The notes under the pieces were generated by a model. It searched no databases, had not been told where the DNA came from, and worked only from the letters and a program-made list of their open reading frames with translations. A DNA stretch of 64,000 nt from Eublepharis macularius (lineage: Eukaryota; Chordata; Lepidosauria; Squamata; Eublepharidae): contig NC_072794.1 in assembly GCF_028583425.1 (NCBI RefSeq), positions 27,711,232 to 27,775,231 of the forward strand, read 5' to 3'. Both the position numbers and the translations under genes were made by a program. Shown here in pieces: positions 34,561 to 45,369 of the stretch; position 1 is the stretch's first letter, and each line of letters begins with the position of its first letter.

Positions 34561-34673
34561 GTGCACTGTTTTCTTACTTTGTAACTCTGTTTTATCCTTT
34601 GATGGTTGTGTATCTATAAGACATACAACCATCAAAGGATAAAACAGAGTTACAAAGTAAGAAAACAGTGCAC
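34561..34673. repeat. Perfect hairpin, 49-bp arms
   Basis: 34561-34609 and 34625-34673 are exact reverse complements with a 15-base loop. Outside them the symmetry continues imperfectly for a few bases. Not related to the other hairpins in the window by sequence. Confidence 0.93.
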
Positions 34674-34795
34674 TTAAAACAGCATAGCACATACAAAATA
34701 GTAGTAAAAATACCAATAATGTAGCAGAGCTGAGCTGCGTAATTGACAAACACAGTAATAAAAACTATGTACTCTATATACAAAGAATAAAGCCA

Positions 34796-35025
34796 TGAAA
34801 ACAGGTAGCCAGCTCAAGGTTGACTCAGCCTTCTATCCTTCCGAGGCTGGTAAAATGAGTACCCCCGTTTCCTGGGGGTAAAGTGTAGATAACTGGGGAA
34901 GGCAATGGCAAACCACCCCATAACAAAAAGTCTGCCAAGAAAACATCGTGATGCGATGTCCCCCCATGGGTCAGTAATGACTTGGTGCTTGCACAGGGGA
35001 CTACCTCTGCCTTTACCTATTCCCC
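34796..35025 (+). mobile_element. Sauria-type SINE, 3' part
   Basis: Shares cagctcaaggttgactcagc, aaatgagtaccc, ggtaaagtgtagataactgg and tgggtcagtaatgacttggt with 41633-41930. The tail with tgggtcagtaatgac resembles a BovB 3' end, as described for Sauria SINEs. The tRNA-like head is missing. Confidence 0.75.
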
Positions 35026-35644
35026 ATTATAAAAATGACCTAAACCATTTTGGCAATCGTTCAGACATACGTTAGTCCCCTCTCTACTGTACACTAGAAG
35101 TGAATAGCACATGGTCTTCCAGTTAAACTTGATGACCATCGATGTCACACTAGCTGTGTGCACTTGGAAGCCGATGTACTACCTCTGCAGTTGTGCATTT
35201 TTCCCATGCAAGGTGGATGGGGCTGTAAGTAATAACTGTGCATATACTGAATCAGCTCACTACAGGCAGGGAAGAAATCGAGCTTGAACATCAGAAGGGA
35301 TTCCCTTTCCATTAACTCATATGCTATGTTTTATCATACCATGCTGTTTATTGCACACTATGTGGAACCGAGTGCTTAGGTGAATATCTCATCAGCTGTC
35401 TGCTGCAGGTCGCTGCTGACATGGAGCTTTTTAAGTTTCCCATTGCCCCTGGAGAAGACTTAAACTTAAAACACATTTAGCTTTCCTAATTACCCAATTG
35501 TTTTAATTTCCTTTTTTATAGCTCAGAGGGATGTGAAAAAGCTTGTATCCCATCACCTGCAGGAGAGTCTTCCTTTTACAATACCACACCCACCCAAATG
35601 CAATAACCCAGCTACAGATAACTCACCAGTTAATCTAATGGCAG

Positions 35645-35885
35645 CTGTATTAGGGGAACCAGAAAGATACAATGATCAAAATGTTGGACTACACCTGGGG
35701 AGATCCAAGTTCAAATTCATGCTTGTTATAAAAACTCCTTCGGTTACCTGGTCATTTGTCCTCAGACTAACATACCTCACAGGACTGATGTCAGAATAAA
35801 ACGAGGAAGGATAACCATGGATGCTGCTTTATGCTCCTTGGAAAGAAAGGCAGGATAAAAATCTACTACTACTACTACTACTACT
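35645..35885 (+). mobile_element. tRNA-derived SINE ending in TAC repeat
   Basis: Head and box-B-like (gagatccaagttcaaattca), body, and a tail (gaaaggcaggataaaaatc) ending in (TAC)n at 35863-35883. Diverged. Confidence 0.6.
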
Positions 35886-36122
35886 TGATTTATATACCAC
35901 CCTTCAGGATGACTTAACACCCACTCAGAGTGGTCTACAAAGTATGTCATTATTATCCCCACAACAAAACACCTTGTGAGGTGGGTGGGGCTGAGAGAGC
36001 TCTGGAAGAGCTGTGACTGACCCAAGGTCGCCCAGCTGGCTTCAAGTGGAGGAATGGAGAATCAAACCGGGCTCTCCAGATTAGAGTCCTGCGCTCTTAA
36101 CCACTACACCAAACTGGGTCTC
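35886..36122 (-). mobile_element. tRNA-derived CORE-type SINE
   Basis: The reverse complement matches 21028-21285: tail (cactctgagtgggtgttaag), core (gggcgaccttgggtcagtca) and head (ttggtgtagtggttaagagc). It abuts the previous SINE tail to tail at the TAC repeat. Confidence 0.85.
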
Positions 36123-36448
36123 TAAGTAAATCATTTGGGAGGCAGGAGGGGAGGGGCCTCTAAGCTCTGGGCCACTTTTCACTGCAAGTTGTTCTGCATG
36201 AGTCGCATTGAAATGTGAACTTCCCACTGGATTATATTGTTGTTTTGTTTTTTGGACTCTCAAGTCTCCAAAATATTTTAACCAGCACTCTCTTAATCCT
36301 CTCAGATAGCAAATGAACCCTGTTTCAGGGTGGTTAATTTAGATACAGGTGCTGTTGTGAACCTTCTCCCTAACATACTTCCTGTATGTAAGGTCCAGGT
36401 GTTTGTTGCTGTTGTTTTAAAAGAATTATACTTCCAATACTCATTCAA

Positions 36449-36575
36449 GTGGGTAGCTGTGTTGGTCTGTAGTAGAAGACTATCTGATGAAGGAAGCTTT
36501 GACTCTCGAAACGTCATACCCTGGTAATCTAGTTGGCCTTTAAGGTACTGCTGGACGCAAACCTTGCTCTTCCAA
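36449..36575 (+). mobile_element. Penelope-like terminal fragment with hammerhead
   Basis: Starts gggtagctgtgttggtctgt and ends ctggacgcaaaccttgctct, matching the ends of 8892-9515. Single arm, no hairpin partner here. Contains the hammerhead-like core at 36481-36519. Confidence 0.65.
36481..36519 (+). ncRNA. Hammerhead-ribozyme-like motif
   Basis: Core CTGATGA at 36484-36490, then GAAA at 36508-36511, a two-base-pair stem III (AC/GT), and a predicted cleavage site after C36515. Stem I is 3 bp (TAT/ATA). Stem II is weak, with one mismatch, so activity is doubtful. Confidence 0.5.
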
Positions 36576-36599
36576 GAAACAGTTTTATCTTCTCTCCGG

Positions 36600-38920
36600 T
36601 GTTTGTGGCAACAAGGTTTTGCCTTATATAGAACACAGAGGCCTAGTTCTCACTGAAGCAGTAAAACCATGGCTGGATTGTATCACTTTCAGACTGCTGG
36701 TCAGGGAATGCGCCTCAATATATAAAACATATAAACATATACATACATAAATAATATATAAAACAAAGTTCCCCTGCCTGCAATCTGAAGAAAAGTTATA
36801 GGTCTGGAGGAAAGTGGGTCTGGAATTCTTCTGCTTGATACTGCTTTTCGGCACGGAAAGGTGGCCCCAGCCCCCTAAATCTGAAGCGGTACAGTCCCAA
36901 TACAGAATTGCCAAAAAAGAAGAAGCTAGCCTTGGTTTCGGAGTGCCTTGGGTAAAGCGCTCTCCTGTGATGCCCACCCCCCAAGCCTGCTGCTCCGACC
37001 CCATCCCATGTCATGTGCATCCAACACTCCCCCTCCTGGAGGCAACAGCAGCAGAAGAGCAATACTCTTCTATGCTTAGTCAAGCAATGTCAGTGTTGGA
37101 AGCTGACAGAGCCACACTCGGCCGCTTCCGGCTTCGTCCAACAGGAAATGGACCCAGAAGACCTTGCAACATAGCAGGGGACTCTGACTGGAGCATCCTC
37201 CTATTTCTTGATAGGGAGGAAAACTAGAGGGTGCGAATGAAAGGGAGAGCCCGGGAAGGAGAAGCAAGGGAACTAGATGTCTTCTTCTAGGCCAGGGTCC
37301 TTTTTGAACCTATGGGCACCATTGGAGTTCTGACACAGGGTGTTGGGCACAACCACAAAATGGTTGCCATGGGAGGCACTGCCAGCCACAAAATGCCAGG
37401 GAGTGAGGTTATGCATAAACTCTAATAGTAACTCTTCACCATTTCAGGCAGAAGCTCTGTTTAACAGGCTGCCCTTTTGAATGAACATATTGTTTAAGAT
37501 CCTTGTGCAGTGGTAGCAGCTGCTGCCAAACTAGCATTCTTTAAAATCTGCACAGCCAATCAGATATCCAACAGCCAATCAAAGCCCTGCTGGGCAAAGC
37601 CCTATCTGGCTCCACCCAAATGTTTGGTGGGTGCCGAGAAAGGTGTTGGCAGGTGTCATGGTTGCCATGTTGGGGACCCTTGTTCTTGGCATTTCTTGAT
37701 TACGTTCCTTTTCCTTGTTTCATACCAAGGAATATAGCAAAGGAGAGACTTTTGTTTGAATTATTTGATGGAATCCGGGGGTCAGGCTCCATTAAGCCTA
37801 TAGAATTAGACCAGCCCTGTAAACTCTTGTTCCCTGTTACGGCTTTAGCACCAGTTTTTTTGATGGATCTGTAGCATCAACAGGCAAGGCATGAGAAAAA
37901 AGAGCAAATAAATAATCTTTGCTTCCAAGTACTATGGAACACCCACATCTTGTCAAATAAATAAACTGAGAATTTTTGAAAAAGTGTGCATAATTATTTA
38001 CGTAGTTTCTTCAGCTGCAGGTTTGGGAACTTATAAAATCTAAAGGTTACTAGTATGAAAATTTGGTCTTGACCTTTTGTCTTCTATTAGCAGGGAAATA
38101 CAAAAGGTTAATTGACACAAAAATGCTTTTTCCTTCTGGGAAAACCCCCCCCACAGAGTAGTCTGGGCAGGTGAAGACGTTGTGCAGCGTTCTGCTTCCT
38201 AAAACTTGCCGAAACTATTATTTGCAATCCTGAGATCTAGAAACTTGCTTTAAAGAGAATGGCAACTTTTTCATAATGCCAAAACTTGCTCCCCTCCTTT
38301 CAATCTTCTGCAGCTTGTAAAATTCTAGAGCCTTGGCCATTTCGATTGCTGAATAACACATAAAACTGCACAGCAGGTTTTTCACCTTCATCTGAAATCA
38401 CTCTTAAAATGTAAATAAAATGTTTTAAATAATGCATCCTCGTGAATTATGGATGCCCCACTGTCAAGGTTGTCTGGTTTAACTTTTTTACCCAAAAGAA
38501 ACTATTTTAATTGCAAAACACATGCCAGAGTAGGTTGAAAACACTTTGACTTTTGTGACAATTAGCGGCATGCAAGATTCAGAGGCAAGAATGAAAATCG
38601 AGTTCTGAAGTTCTGTTTTTATCTGTTCATGAAGGCTGGATGCTCAGCAAGTAGATGAAGTCGTTGAAACTTTGTGCCTTTAAACCTTCAGAGGCTGTGG
38701 CATGTGGGGAGGTACATAGCAACAAAGGAGGTGATCGAATCCTGAGACTTTACAGTTAAAAATACCACTTTAGATGGATAAATGACATTTGTAATTCTCC
38801 CCCATGTTAATTAAATGCAAGTAAAACATACGAACAGTAAATCAGGGAGCAACGGTCTAGTGCAGCTTATATACTCTGCTGTATTTGTTTTTTATGTGCT
38901 GTGAGTCTATAAGACAACAT
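36600..38920. other. Intergenic, nothing recognised
   Basis: AT-rich tracts (36712-36770) and several short open frames without domains. No gene supported. Confidence 0.4.
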
Positions 38921-38924
38921 TCAA

Positions 38925-39140
38925 AAACAGAAGAGTCCAGTAGCACCTTGAAGACGAACCAACTTTAATGTAGCATAAGCTTTCGAGAACCACAGTTGTC
39001 TGCATCTGATGATGCATCTGAAGAAGAGAACTGTGGTTCTCGAAAGCTTATGCTACAGTAAAGTTGGTTCATCTTAAATGTGCTACTGGACTCTTTTCTA
39101 TTTTGCTACTACAGACTAACACGGCTAACTCCTCTGGATC
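38925..39140. mobile_element. Hairpin Penelope-like element, hammerhead kept
   Basis: The left arm (agagtccagtagcacc ... gtagcataagctttcgagaa) mirrors the right arm (ttctcgaaagcttatgctac ... gtgctactggactctt). The right side continues into ctactacagactaacacggc, the typical outer end. One complete hammerhead core lies in the right arm; the left-arm counterpart has lost CTGANGA. No clear target duplication for this copy. Confidence 0.7.
39014..39053 (+). ncRNA. Hammerhead-ribozyme motif, all core residues present
   Basis: Stem I GCAT/ATGC (39014-39017 with 39050-39053). Core CTGAAGA 39018-39024. One extra A (39025), a variation known from natural hammerheads. Stem II GAGAAC/GTTCTC (39026-39031 with 39036-39041), loop TGTG. 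GAA 39042-39044, stem III AG/CT, H17 = T39049. Penelope-like elements are known to carry hammerheads with such very short stem III. Activity is inferred. Confidence 0.7.
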
Positions 39141-39237
39141 TATGACCATGGAAAGCACCCCATTAAAAAAGAAGTTCCTTTACCTGCAACCTGAAGTGGA
39201 ACAGCCTGTTCTGCTACCTCAGGGCTCTGCCACCTAA

Positions 39238-39430
39238 TGGGGGTGGAGCTGTAACTCAGTGGTAGAGCGTCTGCTTTGCATGCAGAAGGTCCCAGGTTCA
39301 ATCTCCAGCATCTCTGGTTTAAAGCATCAGGCGATGTGATGGACCTCTACCTGAGACCCTGGAAAAAGTTGTTATTGGTCAGAGTGGGCAATATTGACCT
39401 GATACACCAGGGGTCGGACTCCATGTGAGG
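39238..39430 (+). mobile_element. tRNA-derived SINE
   Basis: Box A-like gtaactcagtggtagagcgt and box B-like ggttcaatctc are correctly spaced. They are followed by a non-tRNA body (gacctctacctgagaccctg, ccaggggtcggactcc). It does not fold as a full tRNA and is extended at the 3' side, so it is a SINE head, not a tRNA gene. Confidence 0.8.
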
Positions 39431-40174
39431 CAAGGTGAAATGCTTTCTTTTCATTCTGAGTCGTGTGTAGATCCAGCCCTGTAGCAATCATTTGCAATTG
39501 AATTGTCTTGTTTCCCCAGAAAAATCTAGATGTGAACGACTGCTTTAGCACAACAATAGGACAATATCCAGCCATGTATTAATGCGGTCCTATTCTTAAC
39601 TACTTTGATCTTCAAAATCAGACTGCAATTTTTAATTGATCAGTCAGGCCACATTTAATCAATTCAAAACAAACCCTTGGTTGACTAAACATCAGCCAAT
39701 TAATCTGAGAATTATTATTGATTAACAAAATTCGTAATTTGAAAATTACTTAGAAGCATTTTGGAGTGGGCCAAAAGGGTTTGTCATTGTCGGCTGTTAC
39801 ACATAAAATTAAACATCATTTTAAATACAGTCTAGCTTTCATTTTCGTTGACTCAAAATATGTCTCATTGAGTTCAATGGGACTTGTGCTTAGGATTGCA
39901 ACCTTAATTCAATTAATTGGCTAAATCTACCAGTGCAACCTTATGCAGCGTTACTCCAGTCTTAGCTTACTGAAGTCAGAGATCCATCTTAGACCGGAAT
40001 AGCTCTGCATAGGATTGCACTGCCAGTTTTATTTCATTGAGTGTCAGCACAAGAAAGAAATTATTGTTCCCTTGGAAGTGTCAGGCGGAGGACTGAATCC
40101 ATATTTGTCAAATCATTTTGTTTTTGTTCATGTCTTTCTCCTCTGTCTTGGCCTCATGCCTGGAGTGTTAAAGC

Positions 40175-40426
40175 CAGGGCTTTTTTTCAGCAGGAATGCG
40201 GGGGAACGGAGTTCCGGAACCGCTTGAAAATGGTCACATGGCTGGTGGCCCTACCCCCTGATCTCCAGACAGAGGGGAGGTTAGATTGCCCTTCGCGCCG
40301 CACGGACGGCAATCTAAACTCCCCTCTGTCTGGAGATCAGGGGGTGGGGCCACCAGCCATGTGACCATTTTCTCCGAGGGCAACCCACTGAGTTCCACCA
40401 CCTCTTTTCCCAGAAAAAAAGCCCTG
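40175..40426. repeat. Full-length hAT MITE, CAGGGCTTTTTTTC ends
   Basis: Inverted repeats as in 14316 and 24809, opposite orientation. Target duplication GTTAAAGC (40167-40174) / GTTAAATC (40427-40434), 7 of 8. 252 bp. Confidence 0.88.
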
Positions 40427-40721
40427 GTTAAATCAGTACAGAACGCCAAAGGATGGCTCTCCACGGACCCTATATTGAGCCCTTGAGCTTTCAGAGGAAA
40501 CTTCCGCAACAGAAAATCAAACGTACCACCAAGAGAACATTTGCTATTCATCACTTACTATGGACAGTGAGCCTCTAAGAGCACCTGCCAAAGAGCTACA
40601 TCCCCAAATGGTGCTGTTGCAAAGGATTAAGGCCCATTCTTTATATATGAGAACAAACACAACTACTGAGAAGATCATTTAGGTTTGATGGGTATCTGAG
40701 TCTGGAGGAAGTATTTTTAAT

Positions 40722-40945
40722 TTTTCCTTCATTTTTACCTCGCCTTTCTCCCAAATGGGGACCCAGAGCAGTGTACATTGTTGTCTTTTCCTCTTTATCC
40801 TCACAACAACCCTGTGAGGTAGGTTAGGATGTGTGTGACTGGCCCAAGGTCAACCAGCAAACTTCCATGGCAGAGTGGGGATTTGAACCTGGGATTCCAA
40901 GATCCTAGTCTGACACTAAACACTACACCACAGTGGCTCTCCAAG
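40722..40945 (-). mobile_element. tRNA-derived CORE-type SINE
   Basis: Tail (caaatggggacccagagcag), core (gtgactggcccaaggtcaac), box-B (ggggatttgaacctggg) and head (ctaaacactacaccacagtg). The best preserved copy of its family in the window. Confidence 0.9.
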
Positions 40946-41490
40946 CAAGTGAGCTTTCCTCCAACTGAAGTGGCTCTTTCTGCAGTGGAAGGCTCCTTAG
41001 GTTAGGGGAACTTCCATTAGCCTCAGATAGGATACTGCCTGTTACTTTCAGTGTCTCAATGGCCATATTCTATTGCTCTGCTGCAGTAAAACAGGCAAGA
41101 GCTCTGGATAGATAACTAATGCTGTAGCTAAAGCTTTTGGGAGCTGCCTCTGCCTGCAGCTGCTCTCCTCAATTTCAGGCAGAGAAAGTTTTACCAGCAT
41201 CTATGGCTACCACTTGAACAGGATCAGTGGCTGTGAGGGGGGACGAGTTGGACCAAATTCCAGGGACTTTGGTCACTCTGGGAGCCCGAAGTCATGTGCT
41301 TTGTTTTCCAGTGATATTTGAATGTAAATTAGCATGTGAAGAGTTGGTTCCTTTCTCCCTCCTTTTTGAAGAGTTTTGTCTTTTGAAGGTGGTGAAGGGC
41401 CAGCCTAAGGGGCCAAATGAAAGGGGAAGGCTACAGTATTTACTTTAAAGGAAGACAACTGTGAATGTAAGATGACCCCCCCTTAAAACG

Positions 41491-41515
41491 TTACACACAC
41501 ACACACACACACACA
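41491..41515. repeat. (CA)n microsatellite
   Basis: Uninterrupted AC dinucleotides, about 12 units. Confidence 0.95.
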
Positions 41516-41632
41516 TTGTTAGACATAACTATAACTTGTATGTGAATGTAAGACAACCCTCCTCTTCTTTTGATGGCATAAATATGAAAAAAAACCTAGT
41601 CTTGCATTTGAGTAAATTTTGTATTTTCTGTT

Positions 41633-41930
41633 TGGCGCAGAGTGGTAAGCTGCAGTACTGCAGTCCAAGCTCTGCTCATGAGTCACGACCTGAGTTTGAT
41701 CCTGGTGGAAGTTGGATTCAGGTAGCCGGCTCAAGGTTGACTCAGCCTTCCCTCCTTCTAAGGTTGGTAAAATGAGTACCCAGTTTCCTGGGGGTAAAGT
41801 GTAGATGACTGGGGAAGGCAATGGAAAACCACCTCATAATAAAAGTCTGCCAAGAAAACGATGTGATGCGACGTCCCCCATGGGTCAGTAATGACTCGGT
41901 GCTTGCACAGGGAACTATCTCTACCTGTTT
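41633..41930 (+). mobile_element. Sauria-type SINE, near full length
   Basis: tRNA-like head (ggcgcagagtggtaagctgc; box B gagtttgatcctg), the conserved body (gccggctcaaggttgactca; gggtaaagtgtagatgactg) and BovB-like tail (tgggtcagtaatgactcggt). The tail match to the BovB LINE explains mobilisation by BovB, one copy of which is at 25600. Confidence 0.8.
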
Positions 41931-42194
41931 ATCTGTTTGGCTAAGCTGGAAATTGTTTGCTAGTCACTCTGTCATCCCCCCTAACCATGCACCAGGGTCC
42001 CTCCTGAGGCACCAGGCAGACACAACCAATGCTCTTCCCATATCCCACCTGGATCCACACCCTAGTTTACCAGTCATCCTTCCCTCCCCTCCAGTCTCAG
42101 GGTTTATGTTGCATGACCGTCCTCACACATTTAGCCATTTGGAGGGTGGAGCCTGGGGAAGATAGGGTTTAGGTAAAGGAGGGACCTCACAGGT

Positions 42195-42320
42195 ATTTTT
42201 GTTTATTTATTTATTTCAAATTTCTATTCCTCCCCGCAAGCGGGCTCAGGGCGGATAACAACATATTAAAATACAATAAAAATTTATCTACATTAAAACA
42301 TCATAATGATCACTCCTTTC
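42195..42320 (-). repeat. LINE (L2/CR1-type) 3' tail
   Basis: TTTA-rich start, then ccccgcaagcgggctcaggg and an A-rich body: the reverse of the ctgagcccgcttgcgggg ... taaata ending common to squamate L2 elements. Only the tail. Confidence 0.6.
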
Positions 42321-42339
42321 TGCCCAGTTTTTAAAGGGA

Positions 42340-43135
42340 CAGGGTAAAAGCCGGAATGAGACGGAACAGGCCAGAACGGGCACTAAAGAAATGCCAGTGC
42401 CACAAAAAAGAGGGGGATGTGTTAGAGACACTCCAGAACAATATTTTAGAAATGAAAGCTCTGGACTGGCACCCTTTTATTAACCCATTCCATGCCAAAA
42501 AGCTCCCGGAACAGCACAAAACAGCCCGGAATGGGCACTAAAGAAATGCCAGTGCCACAAAAAACAGTGGGATGTGTTAGAGACACTCCAGAACAATATT
42601 TTAGAAATGAAAACTCTGGACTGGCACACTTTTATTAACCCGTTCCATGCCAAAAAGCTCCCGGAACAGCACAAAACAGCCCGGAACGGGCACTAAAGAA
42701 ACGCCAGTGCTACAAAAAACAGTGGGATGTGTTAGAGACACTCCAGAACAATATTTTAGAAATGAAAACTCTGGACTGGCACACTTTTATTAACCCGTTC
42801 CATGCCATAAAGCTCCCGGAACAGCACAAAACAGCCCGGAACGGGCACTAAAGAAATGCCAGTGCCACAAAAAACAGTGGGATGTGTTAAAGAACAATAT
42901 TTTAGAAATGAAAACTCTGGACTGCCCCGCTTTTATTAACCTGTTCCATGCCAAAAAGCTCCCGGAACAGCACAAAACAGCCAGGAACGGGCACTAAAGA
43001 AATGCCAGTGCTAAAAAAACAGTGGGATGTGTTAGAGACACTCCAGAACAATATTTTAGAAATCAAAACTCTGGACTGGCACACTTTTATTAACCCGTTC
43101 CATGCCAAAACGCTCCCGGAACAGCACAAAACAGC
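42340..43135. repeat. Minisatellite, about five 155-bp units
   Basis: The landmark gccagtgc recurs near 42393, 42548, 42703, 42858 and 43004 (spacings 155, 155, 155, 146). Units share ggatgtgttagagacactcc, gaacaatattttagaaatga and ggcacacttttattaacc; the fourth unit has lost part of the first of these. Each unit holds complementary CCCGTTCC and GGAACGGG near its ends. Because 155 is not a multiple of 3, the frames shift between units, so it is not a protein repeat. Confidence 0.93.
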
Positions 43136-43139
43136 ACTA

Positions 43140-43256
43140 AAGGCGGGGCAGGGGGCGTCGGGGGGAGCGGCGCAGCCGCGGCCCCCGGGGGCCCGGCTGT
43201 CTTCGTCTTCGTCTTCGTCTGGGGATGGGGATGGGGATGGGGATGGGGATGGGGAA
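43140..43256. repeat. GC-rich patch, (CTTCGT)n and (GGGGAT)n
   Basis: A GC-rich stretch at 43140-43198, then about three CTTCGT units (43200-43219), then about six GGGGAT units (43221-43255) with G-quadruplex potential. It directly follows the minisatellite. Confidence 0.9.
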
Positions 43257-43677
43257 TTTTATTTTTGGCAACCTCTTCTACATGCAAAACTTTTTTGGTA
43301 CAAAGTTGTAATGTTATAAAATGGTAAAAATTTCATAAAATTGTAATTTTACTAACAATCCAACTCAAATAAGTTTATAGATAATTCAAACAGTATTGCT
43401 TCTATAATCATATTAGGCATAAATATTAAACATAACTTTTAAACATTAACTAAAAAGTATTAAATACTCGGTAGAGATGGGTTGAAGGTTTTATCTTAAA
43501 TCCTGAGCAGCTTGAAACCTTCAAGTGAGAACTGAAAACACGTTTCTCTGTTTTAGAGAAACTGCTTTTCAGTACAAAATAAACGGGATGTATGTTTTTG
43601 TTGCACTCTCCCAGCCAGGAGACAGACTCCTCCTAAGAGTTTAATGGCTTCTTTCATTAACAAACGCTAGTCGTTTT

Positions 43678-43788
43678 GGTTGTTGGGGGTTTTCCGGGCT
43701 GTATTGCCGTGGTCTTGGGAAGACCACGGCAATACAGCCCGGAAAACCCCCAACAACCATCGTTCTCCGGCCGTGAAAGCCTTCGACA
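43678..43788. mobile_element. Short hairpin Penelope-like insertion
   Basis: ggttgttgggggttttccgg ... ccgtggtcttg and its reverse complement face each other with almost no loop, followed by the unpaired tail atcgttctccggccgtgaaa gcc. Flanked by the 12-bp duplication GCTAGTCGTTTT (43666-43677, 43789-43800). The hammerhead region present in the 50156 copy is missing. Confidence 0.75.
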
Positions 43789-43800
43789 GCTAGTCGTTTT

Positions 43801-44198
43801 CATTACGTGAGGTATCAAAATATAAATGTTTATTTAAATAAAACATAGAAAAATAGAACAGATGAACACAACAAGAATTAAGTTTCCTAACATTTCTTAA
43901 TGAAATCTAACTCAGTCAGATTAACGATGAAATGCATTCAAGTTACCGTAGCACATATTACAAGGGTAAGTTTCCTGCCTAGATCTTCATGAGATTTCTT
44001 TTGGCCAAAACCCTGATCTGCTATTTGGATTACCATTTTTATATATTATCTTATGCAGAAATCTAAGATCTTTTCATATGGTAACAAAGATAAATATCAA
44101 ACCAATCATAATTTAATTCTTTTTTACTATTTCCAATCATGTGACATTCTACCTAGCCAAAAGTACCACTATGCCCAGCTGCAAGATAAGAGATATGG
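43801..44198. other. Left shoulder of the palindrome, nothing recognised
   Basis: AT-rich. It may or may not have a partner to the right, because the right arm leaves the window at 64000. Confidence 0.4.
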
Positions 44199-44394
44199 AT
44201 AGTAAAAATGACAAGAAAAGTTACATGACCAGATCATCCTTGGTCTCTGCTAACAATTACAGAACATGTATCTGATACTGTTCACTATTTTTAATTGACT
44301 GTCAAAGATAAAGCACCAGTTATACACCATACTAGAAAAACAACTACAGTGATGTTCATACAGCGTTATTTAGAATGCATATGTTTCACGAAGT

Positions 44395-44600
44395 ATGTGT
44401 TCTAAACCATAATCAGCAGTCTACTGGTTTGAATCCCACTACTGACATGAGCTCAGTAGGTGGCCTTGGGTCAGCCACTCCTCTCAGCCCCAGCTCCATT
44501 GTGGGGATAAGAATAACACTAACTTGTTCACTGCTCTGGGTGAGGCACTAATATGTGTCGAAGAGCGGTATATAAGCACAGTTATTATTATTATTTATAT
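44395..44600 (+). mobile_element. tRNA-derived CORE-type SINE (left-arm copy)
   Basis: Box B-like (tggtttgaatcccac), core (ggtggccttgggtcagccac), tail (gaagagcggtatataagcac) with a TTA repeat. Its mirror copy in the right arm is at 63600-63785, so it predates the duplication. Confidence 0.85.
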
Positions 44601-45369
44601 TTCCATGACACCATCCCTTGACCTGTGAAATTAAGTATTTTGATAAATATGAAAGTGATACAAAATATAAATGCATTGCATAATGTGTGAGTGTACATAT
44701 ACAAACTTTAAAAATTGTATTGGATAATACCGCAAAGCATGATTACTGAGAAAGCTGCTTTCACTGCTTTCAGTGTGGAGAGCTGCTTGTAGATCAAAAC
44801 AACCTGACGAGCTGTCTTCATGCAGAGTACACTTGATTCTCTTGGCTTTCAATTCTGCTTTCGTTCAGCATGGGTAAATCAATGTGTCAGCAGTAAACAT
44901 TTGTATCAGTCCTCTCTGAATGACCTTTTAAATTTTACTGCCTATCGTGTCAAAGCAATTAAAATTAACTGCTAAGCTGCTAAGATCAATTAATGGCTCT
45001 TAGGCTTTATCTATTGATCTAGTGACATCTTCAAAACCCACTGGTAACAGACTATACATACTTCTCTTCTATCCACAATATATACACAAGGATTGATTAC
45101 ATATTCTTATCTTCTAAATTACATATTTAAATGACATATTCTTATCTCCTAAATTAATTAGTCAAACTCTTACATCAAGGATTGGTGACAAGTTGTGGAC
45201 AGACTATGCTTGGACAGAATATACACTGAGAATAAATGACATCAAACAAATTGGAAACTAAATAAATCACTTTTATTTAACAAATAAATTTCTTCTGAAG
45301 TCTCTTTAGAAATTAAACAATAGAAACAATGTGGCATTCCTCAAATCCACGTGTAGGATGCTATGGAAG

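Noticed and set aside
39238-39310. tRNA gene
   Set aside because: Box A and box B are present, but the sequence runs straight into a SINE body and does not make a full cloverleaf.
42340-43135. CRISPR-like or protein-repeat array
   Set aside because: The host is a eukaryote, the units are contiguous 155-bp copies without spacers, and the period is not a multiple of three.
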